A DNA stretch of 64,000 bases from Streptomyces sp. Edi2 (GCF_040253635.1 NZ_JBEJGX010000003.1:620001-684000), one strand, 5' to 3'. Shown: positions 23,769 through 32,278, counted from the stretch's first letter. Program-made: numbers and translations. The notes: generated by a model not told the origin, from the sequence alone.

Positions 23769-25406
23769 TCAGTGTCCGCCCTCGTCCACGACCGCGACCT
23801 CCTCGATGTTCTGTTCGATCGCCTCGGACGAGACGGCGGTGGCGCGGGCCCAGTAGTAGATGCCCAGCGAGAACGCCGTGATGACCACGATGTCCCACCA
23901 GAGCGGAAGGTGCCCCTGGCCGCCGAAGCCGCCCTGCCACGCGATGAGGCCCATGCCGACCAGGTACACCGGAAGCCACTGCGCGGCCTTCCAGTCCAGT
24001 CGCGGGGCGTTCGGCAGGTGCTTCTTCGTCGCGTACCAGGCGTAGCTGCCGAGCAGCACATACCCGATGATGATCGCCCAGCCCAGCCGCTGGAGGGTGT
24101 CCCAGCCGGCCCAGTAAATGATCAGGCTCGCGACGACGAAGGACACCGGCGAGATCACACCGCCGCCGGGCAGGCGGTACGGGCGCTCATGGTGCGGCAG
24201 CCGGTTGCGGAAGACCCCGAACGCCAGCGGCGCGCCCGCGTACATCAGCACGCTCGCCGAGGTGATGAAGGAGACCAGCTCCTGCCAGCTCGGGAAGGGC
24301 AGGAAGCAGATCACGCCGGTCACGAACGAGATGATCAGGCCGAACCACGGCACACCACGGCCGTCGGTCTTCTCGAACAGCCGGGGCGCATAGCCGTTCT
24401 TGCTGAGGCCGTAGGAGATGCGCGAGGTCGAGGTGGTGTAGATCAGGCCGGTGCCACCGGGGGAGATGATCGCGTCCGCGTAGAGGACCCAGCCCAGCCA
24501 ACCCAGGCCCACCACGGTCGCCAGGCCGGCCCACGGACCGCTGATGCCCGCGTAGTCCAGCTTGGCCCACCCGTGTGCGAAGGAGGCCAGCGGCAGCGCG
24601 CCTATGTAGACCACCTGGAGAAGGACGTAGATCACGGCGCCGATCAATACCGAGCCGATCGTGGCGCGCGGCAGGTCGCGCTTGGGGTTGCGGCTCTCCC
24701 CGGCGAGCTGGATGGCCTGCTCGAAGCCGAGCAGCGCGAAGATGATGCCGCTGGTGCTGATGGCGCTGAGCACACCCTTGGCACCGAAGGGGGCGAAGCC
24801 CTGCGAGGTGAAGTTGTGCGGGTGGAAGTTGGTCGCCGCGATGACGAAGATCGCCCCGAGGGGTACGGCGATCTTCCACCAGGTCGCCGCGCTGTTCGTG
24901 TGCGCCAGCACCTTCACACCGAGGAAGTTCACCGCGACAAAGATCGCCATCAGGACGACCGCGACGATGAAGCCGCTGGTCGTGAGGGTCCCGTTGGCGT
25001 GCTGGAACCCCTGGGCCCACGACCAGTGACCGGCGTAACCGATCATGGCCTCGACCTCGATCGGGGCCACGGTCGCCGCCTGGAGCCAGGAGAACCAGCC
25101 GAAGGACATTCCGGCCAGGCCACCAAAGGCGTAGTGCGGATACCGCGCCGTACCACCGGCCACCGGGAACAGGCCACCGAGCTCGGCGTGCACCAGTGCC
25201 AGCAGCACCACCGCGACCGCGCCGATGATCCAGGAGATCAGTGCGGCCGGCCCCGCCACCACCACGGCCTTCTGCGCCCCGTAGAGCCACCCCGAGCCGA
25301 TGATGGAGCCGACCGACGCCCACATCAGGCCGATCAGTCCCACGTCCCTCCGGAGGGAGCCGGAGGCCCGTGCCCTCTCAGGAGCGATCTCGTCAACGCT
25401 TGCCAT
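23769..25406 (-). CDS. APC-superfamily amino acid permease
   Basis: The 545-residue integral membrane protein has about 12 or more hydrophobic helices. It starts with the APC signature region (LRRDVGLIGLMWASVGSIIGSGW) and a Gly-rich helix-1 break, and ends in an acidic tail with EEVAVVDEGGH. It probably moves amino acids or amines across the cytoplasmic membrane by proton symport or exchange; the substrate cannot be read. ATG 25406 is preferred over upstream in-frame starts because GAAAGG lies just upstream and the first conserved helix begins soon after. It is monocistronic, with its terminator shared with the STAS gene. Confidence 0.9.
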   Translation of the reverse strand: MASVDEIAPERARASGSLRRDVGLIGLMWASVGSIIGSGWLYGAQKAVVVAGPAALISWIIGAVAVVLLALVHAELGGLFPVAGGTARYPHYAFGGLAGMSFGWFSWLQAATVAPIEVEAMIGYAGHWSWAQGFQHANGTLTTSGFIVAVVLMAIFVAVNFLGVKVLAHTNSAATWWKIAVPLGAIFVIAATNFHPHNFTSQGFAPFGAKGVLSAISTSGIIFALLGFEQAIQLAGESRNPKRDLPRATIGSVLIGAVIYVLLQVVYIGALPLASFAHGWAKLDYAGISGPWAGLATVVGLGWLGWVLYADAIISPGGTGLIYTTSTSRISYGLSKNGYAPRLFEKTDGRGVPWFGLIISFVTGVICFLPFPSWQELVSFITSASVLMYAGAPLAFGVFRNRLPHHERPYRLPGGGVISPVSFVVASLIIYWAGWDTLQRLGWAIIIGYVLLGSYAWYATKKHLPNAPRLDWKAAQWLPVYLVGMGLIAWQGGFGGQGHLPLWWDIVVITAFSLGIYYWARATAVSSEAIEQNIEEVAVVDEGGH

Positions 25407-26131
25407 AGGAGGCCTTTCAAGACAGGACTGGCTGAAAATTTGCCTCAGAGTAGGGAGCATTCAGGGCCCTGCAAAGACCCGTTGCCTGAATAGTGGGATT
25501 CCTTGAAGGAATCCATACCGAATTCTCAACTCGCCCCTGTGGACATTTCACGGGATTCCCGAATGAGTGGCCCAGGGGGCGAGATCGGTAGCAGGAAGCG
25601 ACCAGGCAATTACTCATCCGATTCTCCGGGCGTCTCATAAATTTGAGGAAAAATTGAGGCTTCGAGGGGCAAGGGGAGCTTCATATGAGGTAATGCCACG
25701 CATCAAGGCCCTCGGGATCTTCAACGGCTTCCCTTGACGGGCCGAGGGGCCGGCGGGGCCGACCGGGTCGACGCGGGAAATCACCGGACATCACGCCGCG
25801 GCACAGCAGGCCTATGGGGCCGTACGTCCCCTCACGCCGCCCCTCCCCCCGTGCAAGCACGGGTGCGGACCGAGCCGCCCGATGTGACCTGTTCGACGCC
25901 ATCCGTTCGACGCCATCCGTTCGACGTCAGCCGTTCGACGTGACCCGTTCGACGTCAGCCGTGCGTCCTGACGCGTCAATTCCTCGATCGGTCCACCCAT
26001 AAAGCGCATTTTTGCGGCGCTCTCAAGTGGTGCGCCGTGACAAGGCAGCTGACAACGGGTCATATATCGCTACTGCGATCAGAAGGCCGACGCGGTGTCG
26101 CCCTTCGCAGTAGGCCGAAAGGAACATGCCC
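25407..26131. other. Intergenic region with tandem repeat
   Basis: No gene is supported here. The region holds the divergent promoters for the permease and the small secreted protein, plus the 14-bp repeat listed separately. The stretch 25490-25680 is locally A/T-richer. Confidence 0.5.
25889..25958. repeat. 14-bp tandem repeat, five copies
   Basis: The unit ccgttcgacg followed by four variable bases (ccat, tcag or tgac) is repeated with exact 14-bp spacing at 25889, 25903, 25917, 25931 and 25945. The core TTCGA is palindromic. It lies in non-coding DNA about 170 bp before the secreted His/Asp-rich peptide gene. Confidence 0.9.
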
Positions 26132-26488
26132 ATGCGCACTGCCCGCACCCTGTTCGCCTCAGCGGTCATTACCGCGGTATTCGCGGTGGGCGCGCCCACC
26201 GCGACGGCCTCGTCCGCGGCCCAGGACAGCACCACGGTCAGCGCCACCACCGCACACCATGACGATCACGGCCGTCACCGGAGAGGCGACCACGACCGGG
26301 ACCGTGACCGGGACCGATACCGGGACCGTGACCGTGACCGGAACCGGGATCACGACCACGGCAGGTCCGGCCACCGCTGGCACGACCGCCACCACCACAT
26401 GTGCAAGCACCACCACCACCGGCACCACCACCGGCCCGTCGGCGGTATGCACACCGGCGGCGGCGCCCTGATGGACGTCGACCGCTAG
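26132..26488 (+). CDS. Small secreted His/Asp/Arg-rich protein
   Basis: The 118-residue product starts with a clear Sec signal peptide (MRTARTLFASAVITAVFAVGAP, cleavage probably after TATA). The mature part is an Asp-Arg repeat (RDRDRDRYRDRDRDRNRD) followed by a histidine cluster (HHHMCKHHHHRHHH) with one Cys. Such composition suggests metal binding (Ni, Zn or Cu) at the cell surface, but this is inference from composition alone. ATG 26132 is better placed than ATG 26126 relative to AAAGGA (8 nt against 2 nt). The DNA for the D-R part is a 6-bp degenerate repeat that could expand or contract. Confidence 0.75.
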   Translation: MRTARTLFASAVITAVFAVGAPTATASSAAQDSTTVSATTAHHDDHGRHRRGDHDRDRDRDRYRDRDRDRNRDHDHGRSGHRWHDRHHHMCKHHHHRHHHRPVGGMHTGGGALMDVDR

Positions 26489-26742
26489 TCGACCGCTAAG
26501 GGCCGCCCTCAGGGGCCGGGTTTGCGCACGGGGATCAGACACGGTGACTGCTGCTCAGAAACCTTTACGAAAAGCATGGTTGCCAAGCGGACCACCGGGT
26601 CACCGACCGCCCGCCGCGCATGCGGCTACGGGAATACCCTCCACTCGGCTCTTGCCCTCCAGGCCCCTCCGCGGGAAACTCCCCTGTTTCCCGCGGAGTT
26701 CTGCGGGCAGCGGAATGATGACGCCGACGAAAGGACCTCATC

Positions 26743-26916
26743 ATGAGCGCCGTGGAGAAGGCGAAGGCCAAGGCGGAGCAGACGACCGGGAAGGCGGAAA
26801 AGGAAGTCGGCCGCACGGTCGGCAATGAACGTCTCGAAGCAGATGGCGTGGTGCGGGAATCCAAGGGAAACCTGCGCGACGCAAAGGAAAGCGGCAAGGA
26901 CGCACTCAAGGACTGA
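26743..26916 (+). CDS. CsbD-like stress protein
   Basis: The 57-residue, highly charged protein MSAVEKAKAKAEQTTGKAEK... matches the CsbD pattern (KAKAEQTTGKAEKEVGRTVGN, then a second KGNLRDAKES element). CsbD proteins are general stress proteins under SigB control in bacilli and are common in Streptomyces; biochemical function is unknown. AAAGGA lies 8 nt before the ATG and a hairpin follows the stop, so the start and the short length are well supported. Confidence 0.9.
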   Translation: MSAVEKAKAKAEQTTGKAEKEVGRTVGNERLEADGVVRESKGNLRDAKESGKDALKD

Positions 26917-26932
26917 CGCCAGGAATCCGTCA

Positions 26933-26973
26933 TGGGTGGGTGGGACACATATGCCTGTGGTCCCACCCACCCA
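26933..26973. terminator. Hairpin after the CsbD-like gene
   Basis: The arms TGGGTGGGTGGGAC and GTCCCACCCACCCA form a perfect 14-bp stem around a 13-nt loop, 16 nt after the stop codon. Confidence 0.8.
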
Positions 26974-27087
26974 CGACATGCGTTACTCCGCGAGCCGGGA
27001 CGGATTCCCCTCGCGGAAGCAAGACGGCGCCATGGCCGAGGCCGCCGGCGATTCGCCGTACCAAGCCATGGCTGATAGGGAGGTGGC

Positions 27088-27366
27088 ATGAGCGAAATTC
27101 CTCCGGTTCTGACCGTTACCGCCATCAGCACCATCGGAGCCGCCGATGTTCACGACGAGAACGCGGACTCCTGGGTGGTGATCGAAACCGCCGAGCAGGG
27201 CCAGTTGCTGCTGAATCTGCCCGGCCCCCTCTATGAGGCCGCTGTCCAGGCCACCAGGCTTCCGGCCGACCAGCCCGGCCCGGGACGCCTGGCGCTCACC
27301 GACGACGAGATCGCCGCCTACCGCGCCCATATCGCAGCGCTCTCCGATGCCGACCGGCGAGCCTGA
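27088..27366 (+). CDS. Hypothetical 92-residue protein
   Basis: ATG 27088 follows GGGAGGTGGC, a strong ribosome site, and codon use matches the neighbours, so the gene is probably real. The product is acidic and has no signal peptide or membrane segment. It carries a central strand-rich part (SWVVIETAEQGQLLLNLPG) and a helical C-terminus (LTDDEIAAYRAHIAALSDADRR). I do not recognise a family. It lies 72 bp before the decayed amidohydrolase and could have been part of the same transcript. Confidence 0.7.
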   Translation: MSEIPPVLTVTAISTIGAADVHDENADSWVVIETAEQGQLLLNLPGPLYEAAVQATRLPADQPGPGRLALTDDEIAAYRAHIAALSDADRRA

Positions 27367-27438
27367 CGGCACCCACGGGAGGCCGGCCGAGTGGCCGGAA
27401 ACCGCCCTCGCGGACGAGGGCCCCGGAGCTGGTAACGC

Positions 27439-28189
27439 ATGCCGTCGAAGGCGCTCGGAGGCCCGGTGGTGCCGCTGATCGCCGACACGGTCGCCGACCG
27501 GCCCGAACGCTTCGAGGGTTTCGCCACCCTGCCGACGCCGGACCCGGACGCGTCGGCGGCCGAACTGCGCCGGGCCGTGGACACGCTCGGCCTCAAGGGC
27601 GCCATGGTGTTCGGCCGCACCGGTGAGCGCAGTAGGGACGACCCCGGCTTTCGTCCGCTCTACGAGGCGCGGCGGAGCTGCGGGTCCCCCTGTACATCCA
27701 CCCGCAGCTCCCCCGCCGCACGGTCCGGGATGCCTACTACGCGGGTTTCGGGAAGAGAGCGAGCTCGCCTTCGCCGGTCCGGGCGTCGGCTGGCACTACG
27801 AGACGGGCGTCCAGCTGATGCGCCTCATCCTCGCGGGCACCTTGGACCGGCATCCGGATCTGCAGATCATCCTCGGTCATTGGGGCGAAGTCGTGCTCTT
27901 CTACCTGGAGCGGATGGAGTCGCTGAACCCGGCGCTCAAGCTCGACCGGCCCTTGCGCGACTACTTCCGGCAGAACGTCTTCTACACGCCGAGCGGCATT
28001 CTCAGCCAGGCCTGCCTTCAGCGCACCCTCGAGATCGCCGGTGTGGAACGCGTGATGTTCTCGGCCGACTACCCCTTCCAGGAAACCGGCGGAGGCAGGG
28101 CTCGTGAGTTCCTGGAACGTGCCGAGCTGGCGCCCGAGGAGCGGGAACTCATCGCCCACGGCAACTGGGAGCGACTGCTCGCACGCTGA
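27439..28189 (+). pseudogene. Decayed amidohydrolase (Amidohydro_2 family), N-terminus lost, two frameshifts
   Basis: Three consecutive frames together give one protein. Frame 1 (from 27439) reads RPERFEGFATLPTPDPDA and ends near FRPLYEA. Frame 3 (about 27672-27750) continues AELRVPLYIHPQLPRRTVRD. Frame 2 (about 27753-28189) continues ESELAFAGPGVGWHYETG, LDRHPDLQIILGHWGE and FSADYPFQE. These are family features of metal-dependent amidohydrolases/decarboxylases (ACMSD-like). Each junction is explained by one missing base. The N-terminal 60-80 residues with the first metal-binding HxH are absent; the bases just upstream still resemble the usual TPGVQN segment. Either a real pseudogene or two sequencing errors; the missing N-terminus favours decay. 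Confidence 0.8.
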
Positions 28190-28355
28190 GCCCTCCGGGC
28201 GGGTCAACTTCGCCCACACGCCGCCCGGTTGGCGGGCAAGCTGGTGGCACGATCCGTTCACCACGGACGCCGCCTGGGTACGGCCCGTGCCGCACCACGG
28301 GATGCCCGTCGTGGCCCATCCGCGCACCGTGTAATGGGCCTGGCCCGGACTTCAC

Positions 28356-28946
28356 TCACTCCAGCACGCCGGTGACCAGCAGCTTCAGCGACATCGCGAG
28401 CCGTCGAGTCTCGCCCTGCCCCAGCAGGCGCACGATCGGCCCGTTCTGCAGTGCGCCGAGCAGGACATGGGCCAGCAACTCGGCGTCCAGCCCGGGGCGT
28501 TCTTCGGCGAGCAGCCCGCTGATGTGGCCGTGCCAGAACCCGTAGACCGAGTGCTGTTCGCGCGCGTCCTCCTGGGGGTCGCGGGGGGCTGTCGCCGCCT
28601 GACCGAGGGCAGCCAACAGACCCTTGTTGCGGCCGACCACGTCCACGACCGCGTCGAGGAAGGCCAGCAGCCGCTCTCCGGGAGGGGCGCCCGGGCCCAG
28701 CGGCGGGGGGCCGTGTGCGACCGACTCGTGCAAGGAGAGGGCACGTTCCAGCATGAGCTCCCGCATGAGGCCCGCGCGGCTGCCGAAGCGGTGGAACACC
28801 GTGCCCTTGCCGACACCGGCCGCGGCAGCGATGCGCTCCATCGACACCTGCTCCGGTGGGTTTTCGGTGAGGAGCCTTTCGGTCGCCTCCAGGATTGCGC
28901 GCCGGTTGCGTACCGCGTCGGCGCGTTCGCAGCGGCCTTCCGCCAT
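28356..28946 (-). CDS. TetR-family transcriptional repressor
   Basis: The 196-residue protein has an N-terminal TetR helix-turn-helix (RRAILEATERLL ... VSMERIAAAAGVGKGTVFHRF) and an all-helical ligand domain. ATG 28946 is supported by GAGGAG 7 nt upstream; the open frame extends further but runs through the operators. It is divergent from the quinone oxidoreductase gene, and two palindromes occupy the 128-bp spacer, so it probably represses both genes and releases on an electrophile or quinone-like ligand. The ligand is not visible from sequence. Confidence 0.92.
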   Translation of the reverse strand: MAEGRCERADAVRNRRAILEATERLLTENPPEQVSMERIAAAAGVGKGTVFHRFGSRAGLMRELMLERALSLHESVAHGPPPLGPGAPPGERLLAFLDAVVDVVGRNKGLLAALGQAATAPRDPQEDAREQHSVYGFWHGHISGLLAEERPGLDAELLAHVLLGALQNGPIVRLLGQGETRRLAMSLKLLVTGVLE

Positions 28947-28985
28947 CAGTTTTCTCCTCGCCCAAGACCCGTGATCCCGTGGACA

Positions 28986-29004
28986 ACTGGACCTGCGGTC
29001 CAGT
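28986..29004. promoter_or_regulatory. TetR operator 1
   Basis: ACTGGACCTGCGGTCCAGT is a palindrome with 8-bp arms around TGC. An identical copy lies 28 bp away (centre to centre) in the same divergent spacer. Confidence 0.85.
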
Positions 29005-29013
29005 ACGTTCTGA

Positions 29014-29032
29014 ACTGGACCTGCGGTCCAGT
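29014..29032. promoter_or_regulatory. TetR operator 2
   Basis: Identical 19-bp palindrome to operator 1, with symmetry extended by GA/TC to 29012-29034. It ends about 40 bp before the oxidoreductase start, where it would block promoter access. Confidence 0.85.
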
Positions 29033-29074
29033 TCACTCCAGTGTAGAACACCACCCTGTTCAAGGAGAGTTGCC

Positions 29075-30049
29075 GTGCGACGAATCCGCTACCACTCCTA
29101 CGGCGGCCCCGAGGTCCTCACCCTGGAAGAAGCCCCCGTTCCGGTCCCGAAGGCGGGGCAGGTGCTCATCCGGGCCGAGGCGATCGGCGCCAATTTCGTG
29201 GACACCCAGCTTCGGCGCGGCATGGCCCAGGCCGAGCTCTACCCGAGGCCCTTACCCAGGTCCCTCACAGGCGACGTAGTGGGCACGGTCGAGGCGGTCG
29301 GGCCGGACACGGACCCGGCCCTGTTCGGGCGGCGGGTCGCCGCGGCGTCCGAGGACGCGTTCTGCGACCTGGCTGTCGCGGATGCACGCTGGCTCGTCCC
29401 GGTACCCGACGGGCTCGACGCGGACACGGCCAGTGCACTCCCGATGGCGGCACCAGTGGCCCTGGGTGCACTGCGCGCCGGACGGCTTGCGCACGGCGAG
29501 ATCGTACTGGTCCACTCCGCTGCGGGCACCATTGGCCACCTCGCCGTGCAGCTCGTGAAGGCGGCCGGCGCGGGGACGGTCGTCGCCACGGCCAGTACGG
29601 CTGCCAAGCTGGACTTCGCCCGCGCCCACGGCGCCGACATCGGCGTCAACTACAGCGACGAGGACTGGCCGCAGCAGGTCCGCACGGCCGTGCCCGGCGG
29701 AGTGAATGTCGTCCTCGATGCGGCCGGTGGCGAGATTCTGCGCCGCAGCCTGGACGTACTGGCACCGTACGGACGGCTGGTGGCGTACGGCGCGGCGAGC
29801 GGCGAGCTCGGCAGCGTCCCCGTCACCGACCTGTTCGCACTGAGATCCGTCATCGGGTTTTCCCTGCTTGCCGCGCGTGCGGCTGACCCCGAGCAGGCTC
29901 TGAAGGATCTGGCTGAACTCACCGAGTACGCGGCGCAGGGGCTGTTGCGCACAGCGGTCCACGCCCGGCTGCCGCTGACCGCGGCCGGCGAGGTGCACCG
30001 GCTGCTGGAGAGCCGTGCACAGCTGGGCCGCGTACTGGTCGTCCCGTAG
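29075..30049 (+). CDS. Zinc-free medium-chain quinone oxidoreductase / alcohol dehydrogenase-like
   Basis: The 324-residue MDR protein begins with the quinone-reductase pattern (YGGPEVLTLEEAPVPVPKAGQVLIR). Its Rossmann nucleotide loop is HSAAGTIGHLAVQLVKAAG, and no structural-zinc cysteines are present. It is expected to use NADPH to reduce quinones or enone compounds in the cytoplasm. GTG 29075 follows AAGGAGAG by about 7 nt. The TetR gene and two operators directly upstream indicate inducible control by its own substrate class. Confidence 0.92.
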   Translation: MRRIRYHSYGGPEVLTLEEAPVPVPKAGQVLIRAEAIGANFVDTQLRRGMAQAELYPRPLPRSLTGDVVGTVEAVGPDTDPALFGRRVAAASEDAFCDLAVADARWLVPVPDGLDADTASALPMAAPVALGALRAGRLAHGEIVLVHSAAGTIGHLAVQLVKAAGAGTVVATASTAAKLDFARAHGADIGVNYSDEDWPQQVRTAVPGGVNVVLDAAGGEILRRSLDVLAPYGRLVAYGAASGELGSVPVTDLFALRSVIGFSLLAARAADPEQALKDLAELTEYAAQGLLRTAVHARLPLTAAGEVHRLLESRAQLGRVLVVP

Positions 30050-30097
30050 GACGGCCGACCCGTCCGCAGTGGACGTATCAGCTCAGGGATCGACGTA

Positions 30098-30754
30098 TCA
30101 GCCCAGGACGAGCGGCAGCTTCGCGGCCAGTCCGCCGAGGTCGGCGCACTCCCCCTCGGCCGGTGCCCGGCGCCCGGTGCCGATCAGCAGTGCGTCCTTG
30201 TCGGTGAACGACGCGGGGAATGCGGCGCCGGCGATCTGTTCCAGCATCGCGCGGGACCGGGCCAGGCCCTCCGGGGGCGGTTCCTTCGCGTCCGGGAGGT
30301 ACGCGATCAGATCGAGGTGGTGCAGCGTCCATTCCAGGACGTACGCGGCCAGGTAGTCGCTTACGGTCAGGACCTCGTCGCGGGTGCTCACCCGGGTGCC
30401 GGGGTCGGCGAGTTCTGCGGCGCGTCCGGCGGCGGAGCCGACGTCGTCGAGGTGGAAGGTGAGCAGGCGTGGTTCCTGGTACGCGGCGGCCAGCCGGACG
30501 GTCAGCGCATCGAGCGGGTCCTCGCCGGTCGGCGGTTGGTCCTGGACCTTCCAGTAGGTCACCGCGTTCACGGTCGGCCGGGTTCCGGCGGGGGTGGCGA
30601 GGGTGATCAGGACGTCCTGCGCGTCGATGATCAGGTGGCACACGAGGTCCCGCACGAGCCAGCCGGTGCAGCCGGACGGCTGCCCGAAGTCCTGGTCAGG
30701 GAGTTCGGCGACCGCCGTACGCAACGCTGCCCATGAGCGTGAGAAGAGATCCAC
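30098..30754 (-). CDS. DinB/maleylpyruvate-isomerase-fold protein (probable mycothiol-dependent)
   Basis: About 218 residues. The N-terminal four-helix bundle has the MDMPI pattern: GCTGWLVRDLVCHL with a metal-ligand histidine, and ADP... EWTLHHLDL with two further histidines in the expected place. Members use mycothiol for detoxification or isomerisation, but many remain uncharacterised. GTG 30754 (VDLFSRSW) matches the usual family start but lacks a clear ribosome site; TTG 30790, 6 nt after GGAGGGGG, is the alternative and would add 12 residues. It converges on the quinone oxidoreductase gene. Confidence 0.75.
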   Translation of the reverse strand: MDLFSRSWAALRTAVAELPDQDFGQPSGCTGWLVRDLVCHLIIDAQDVLITLATPAGTRPTVNAVTYWKVQDQPPTGEDPLDALTVRLAAAYQEPRLLTFHLDDVGSAAGRAAELADPGTRVSTRDEVLTVSDYLAAYVLEWTLHHLDLIAYLPDAKEPPPEGLARSRAMLEQIAGAAFPASFTDKDALLIGTGRRAPAEGECADLGGLAAKLPLVLG

Positions 30755-30876
30755 ATCGGCACGGTAGTGCGGTCCCGGAACGGCGGACAAGGGATGCCCC
30801 CTCCACGGGGGTGGTCCCCTAGCCCACGGGGCGGGGCGGTGGCAACCAGTGCACGGGCCCGTGCGTCGACAAAGGT

Positions 30877-31797
30877 ATGTCGACCGTGAACATCTTTCTC
30901 CGGAAGGCACTGCTCTTCGCCTGGCTGGAGACGCGCTGCTGTGCCTTCGCCATCGCCCTGCTGTCGGGCGTGGCCGTCTCCCGGGCGCTGCCCCAGCTGC
31001 CCATTGCCCGATACGACCTGCTGGTCGCCTATGGGGTGCTGCTGACCGCGCTGTTCCTGGCCTGCCGCTGGGAGAGCGGGCGCGACCTCGCGGTCATCGC
31101 GGTGTGCCATGTGATCGGTCTGGCCTTCGAAGTGGTGAAGGTCGCCCTGGGGTCCTGGAGCTATCCCGAGCCGGCTGTACTGAAGTTCGCCGGCGTGCCC
31201 CTCTACGGCGGCTTCCTCTACGCCGCCGTGGGCAGCTACGTGTGCCGGGCCTGGCATGTGATGGATCTGGAGCTGAGCCGCTACCGCGCCGGAGCGACCT
31301 CGGTGGTGGCCGTGGCGATCTATGTGAACTTCTTCAGTCACCACTGGCTCCCTGACCTGCGCTGGCCCCTCGCCGCCGCGCTGCTCGCGGCCACGGCCGG
31401 GACACAGGTGAGGATTACCGTCGGGCACACCCGCCACAGGATGCCCCTGGCGCTCGGCTTCGCCCTGATCGGCTTCTTCCTGTGGCTCGCGGAGAACATC
31501 GCCACCTACCTCGGCGCCTGGCGCTACCCCGACCAGCTGCACGGCTGGCAGCCCGTCGCCGTGGAGAAGATCGGTGCCTGGGCGCTCCTGATCAGCGTGA
31601 CCTTCGTCCTGGTCGCCTGGGCCAAGGGCAAGCAGACCCCCAGGAGCCCGAGCCCAAGCCCGGGGCCGGGTACGGGTACGGGTACGGGTACGGTCGGCGA
31701 TTCTCCGCGACTCCGCACCCGTGCCGCACGGAGGGCGAGCCGCGAGGCCCTTAATGGCGCGGCAGGAGGGACCCCAGAGGCCCGAGATCGAGGTTGA
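30877..31797 (+). CDS. DUF817-family integral membrane protein
   Basis: The 306-residue protein has about eight hydrophobic helices. It carries the DUF817 hallmarks of conserved polar residues in membrane segments (AFEVVKVALGSWSYPEP, NFFSHHWLPDLRW, WLAENIATYLGAWRYP). The function of the family is unknown. The tail after residue 255 is low-complexity and includes a GTGTGTG run. AAAGGT directly precedes ATG 30877, so in-frame GTG 30886 (9 nt spacing) may be the real start. Its 3' end overlaps the 3' end of convergent gvpK by 47 bp. Confidence 0.85.
   Translation: MSTVNIFLRKALLFAWLETRCCAFAIALLSGVAVSRALPQLPIARYDLLVAYGVLLTALFLACRWESGRDLAVIAVCHVIGLAFEVVKVALGSWSYPEPAVLKFAGVPLYGGFLYAAVGSYVCRAWHVMDLELSRYRAGATSVVAVAIYVNFFSHHWLPDLRWPLAAALLAATAGTQVRITVGHTRHRMPLALGFALIGFFLWLAENIATYLGAWRYPDQLHGWQPVAVEKIGAWALLISVTFVLVAWAKGKQTPRSPSPSPGPGTGTGTGTVGDSPRLRTRAARRASREALNGAAGGTPEARDRG
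31668..31691. repeat. 6-bp repeat (GGGTAC)x4 inside the DUF817 gene
   Basis: Four exact GGGTAC units encode Gly-Thr pairs in the cytoplasmic tail. This is an in-frame microsatellite whose length may vary without breaking the frame. Confidence 0.9.
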
Positions 31798-32047
31798 GGT
31801 CTTCGAGGCGCAGGCCGTGCTGATCGCACAGCTCGGTCATCCGCTCTTCGAGGTGCATCAGTGTCTCCCCGATCTGGTCCACCTGTGCGTCGCTCAGGTC
31901 TCCCTGTTCCACCCGGCGGATCGCCTGCCGTTCCATCAACTGCCGCAGGAGCTCCACCACGGTGAGTACCAGCGAGACGAGGTCGCGGCCCATCTGGTCA
32001 CGGTCGAGGTCGAATCTGCTCTCGCGCGGGCCGGTGCGTTCGCTCAT
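31751..32047 (-). CDS. gvpK: Gas vesicle protein GvpK
   Basis: The 98-residue protein has the GvpK signature (RDLVSLVLTVVELLRQLMERQAIRR ... LTDAQ-like VDQIGETLMHLEERM). GvpK is an accessory protein needed for vesicle assembly. ATG 32047 overlaps the gvpS stop (ATGA), so translation is coupled. It is the last gene of the cluster, and its 3' end overlaps the convergent DUF817 gene. Confidence 0.95.
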   Translation of the reverse strand: MSERTGPRESRFDLDRDQMGRDLVSLVLTVVELLRQLMERQAIRRVEQGDLSDAQVDQIGETLMHLEERMTELCDQHGLRLEDLNLDLGPLGSLLPRH

Positions 32048-32274
32048 AGCGGGCCCGAGTCCGACCACGGCGCGGGCACGCGTTCGCTGACCGATGACAG
32101 CAACGCGTGGAGGGAGAGCCGCACCAGGGGCACGTCCGCGATGGCGATGACCAGGTCCCCGCTGATGACGACCCCGGTGGCCAGGATGCGGTCCAGAAGG
32201 TCGACCAGCGGGACGCCGATGGGGCCGGCGAGCGGGCCCGGTGTTTCCCAGGGGACGGGGTGCTGGGCGGACAA
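32044..32274 (-). CDS. gvpS: Gas vesicle GvpA/J-family minor protein (GvpS)
   Basis: The 76-residue protein carries a GvpA-type core (LVDLLDRILATGVVISGDLVIAIADVPLVRL). By position (between gvpL and gvpK) and type it corresponds to GvpS of actinobacterial clusters. The TTG start at 32274 lies about 9 nt after GGGGAGG, and that ribosome site overlaps the gvpL stop. Confidence 0.9.
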   Translation of the reverse strand: MSAQHPVPWETPGPLAGPIGVPLVDLLDRILATGVVISGDLVIAIADVPLVRLSLHALLSSVSERVPAPWSDSGPL

Positions 32275-32278
32275 CGGC

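Noticed and set aside
23580..25493. Long plus-strand frame opposite the permease
   Set aside because: Antisense shadow; the minus-strand product is a clear polytopic permease.
25889..25958. CRISPR-like array
   Set aside because: Units are contiguous 14-bp repeats without spacers and there are no cas genes.
28104..28334. Short frame after the amidohydrolase remnant ending in HGMPVVAHPRTV
   Set aside because: Overlaps the remnant in another frame and has no known pattern; perhaps a piece of a lost gene, but not supportable.
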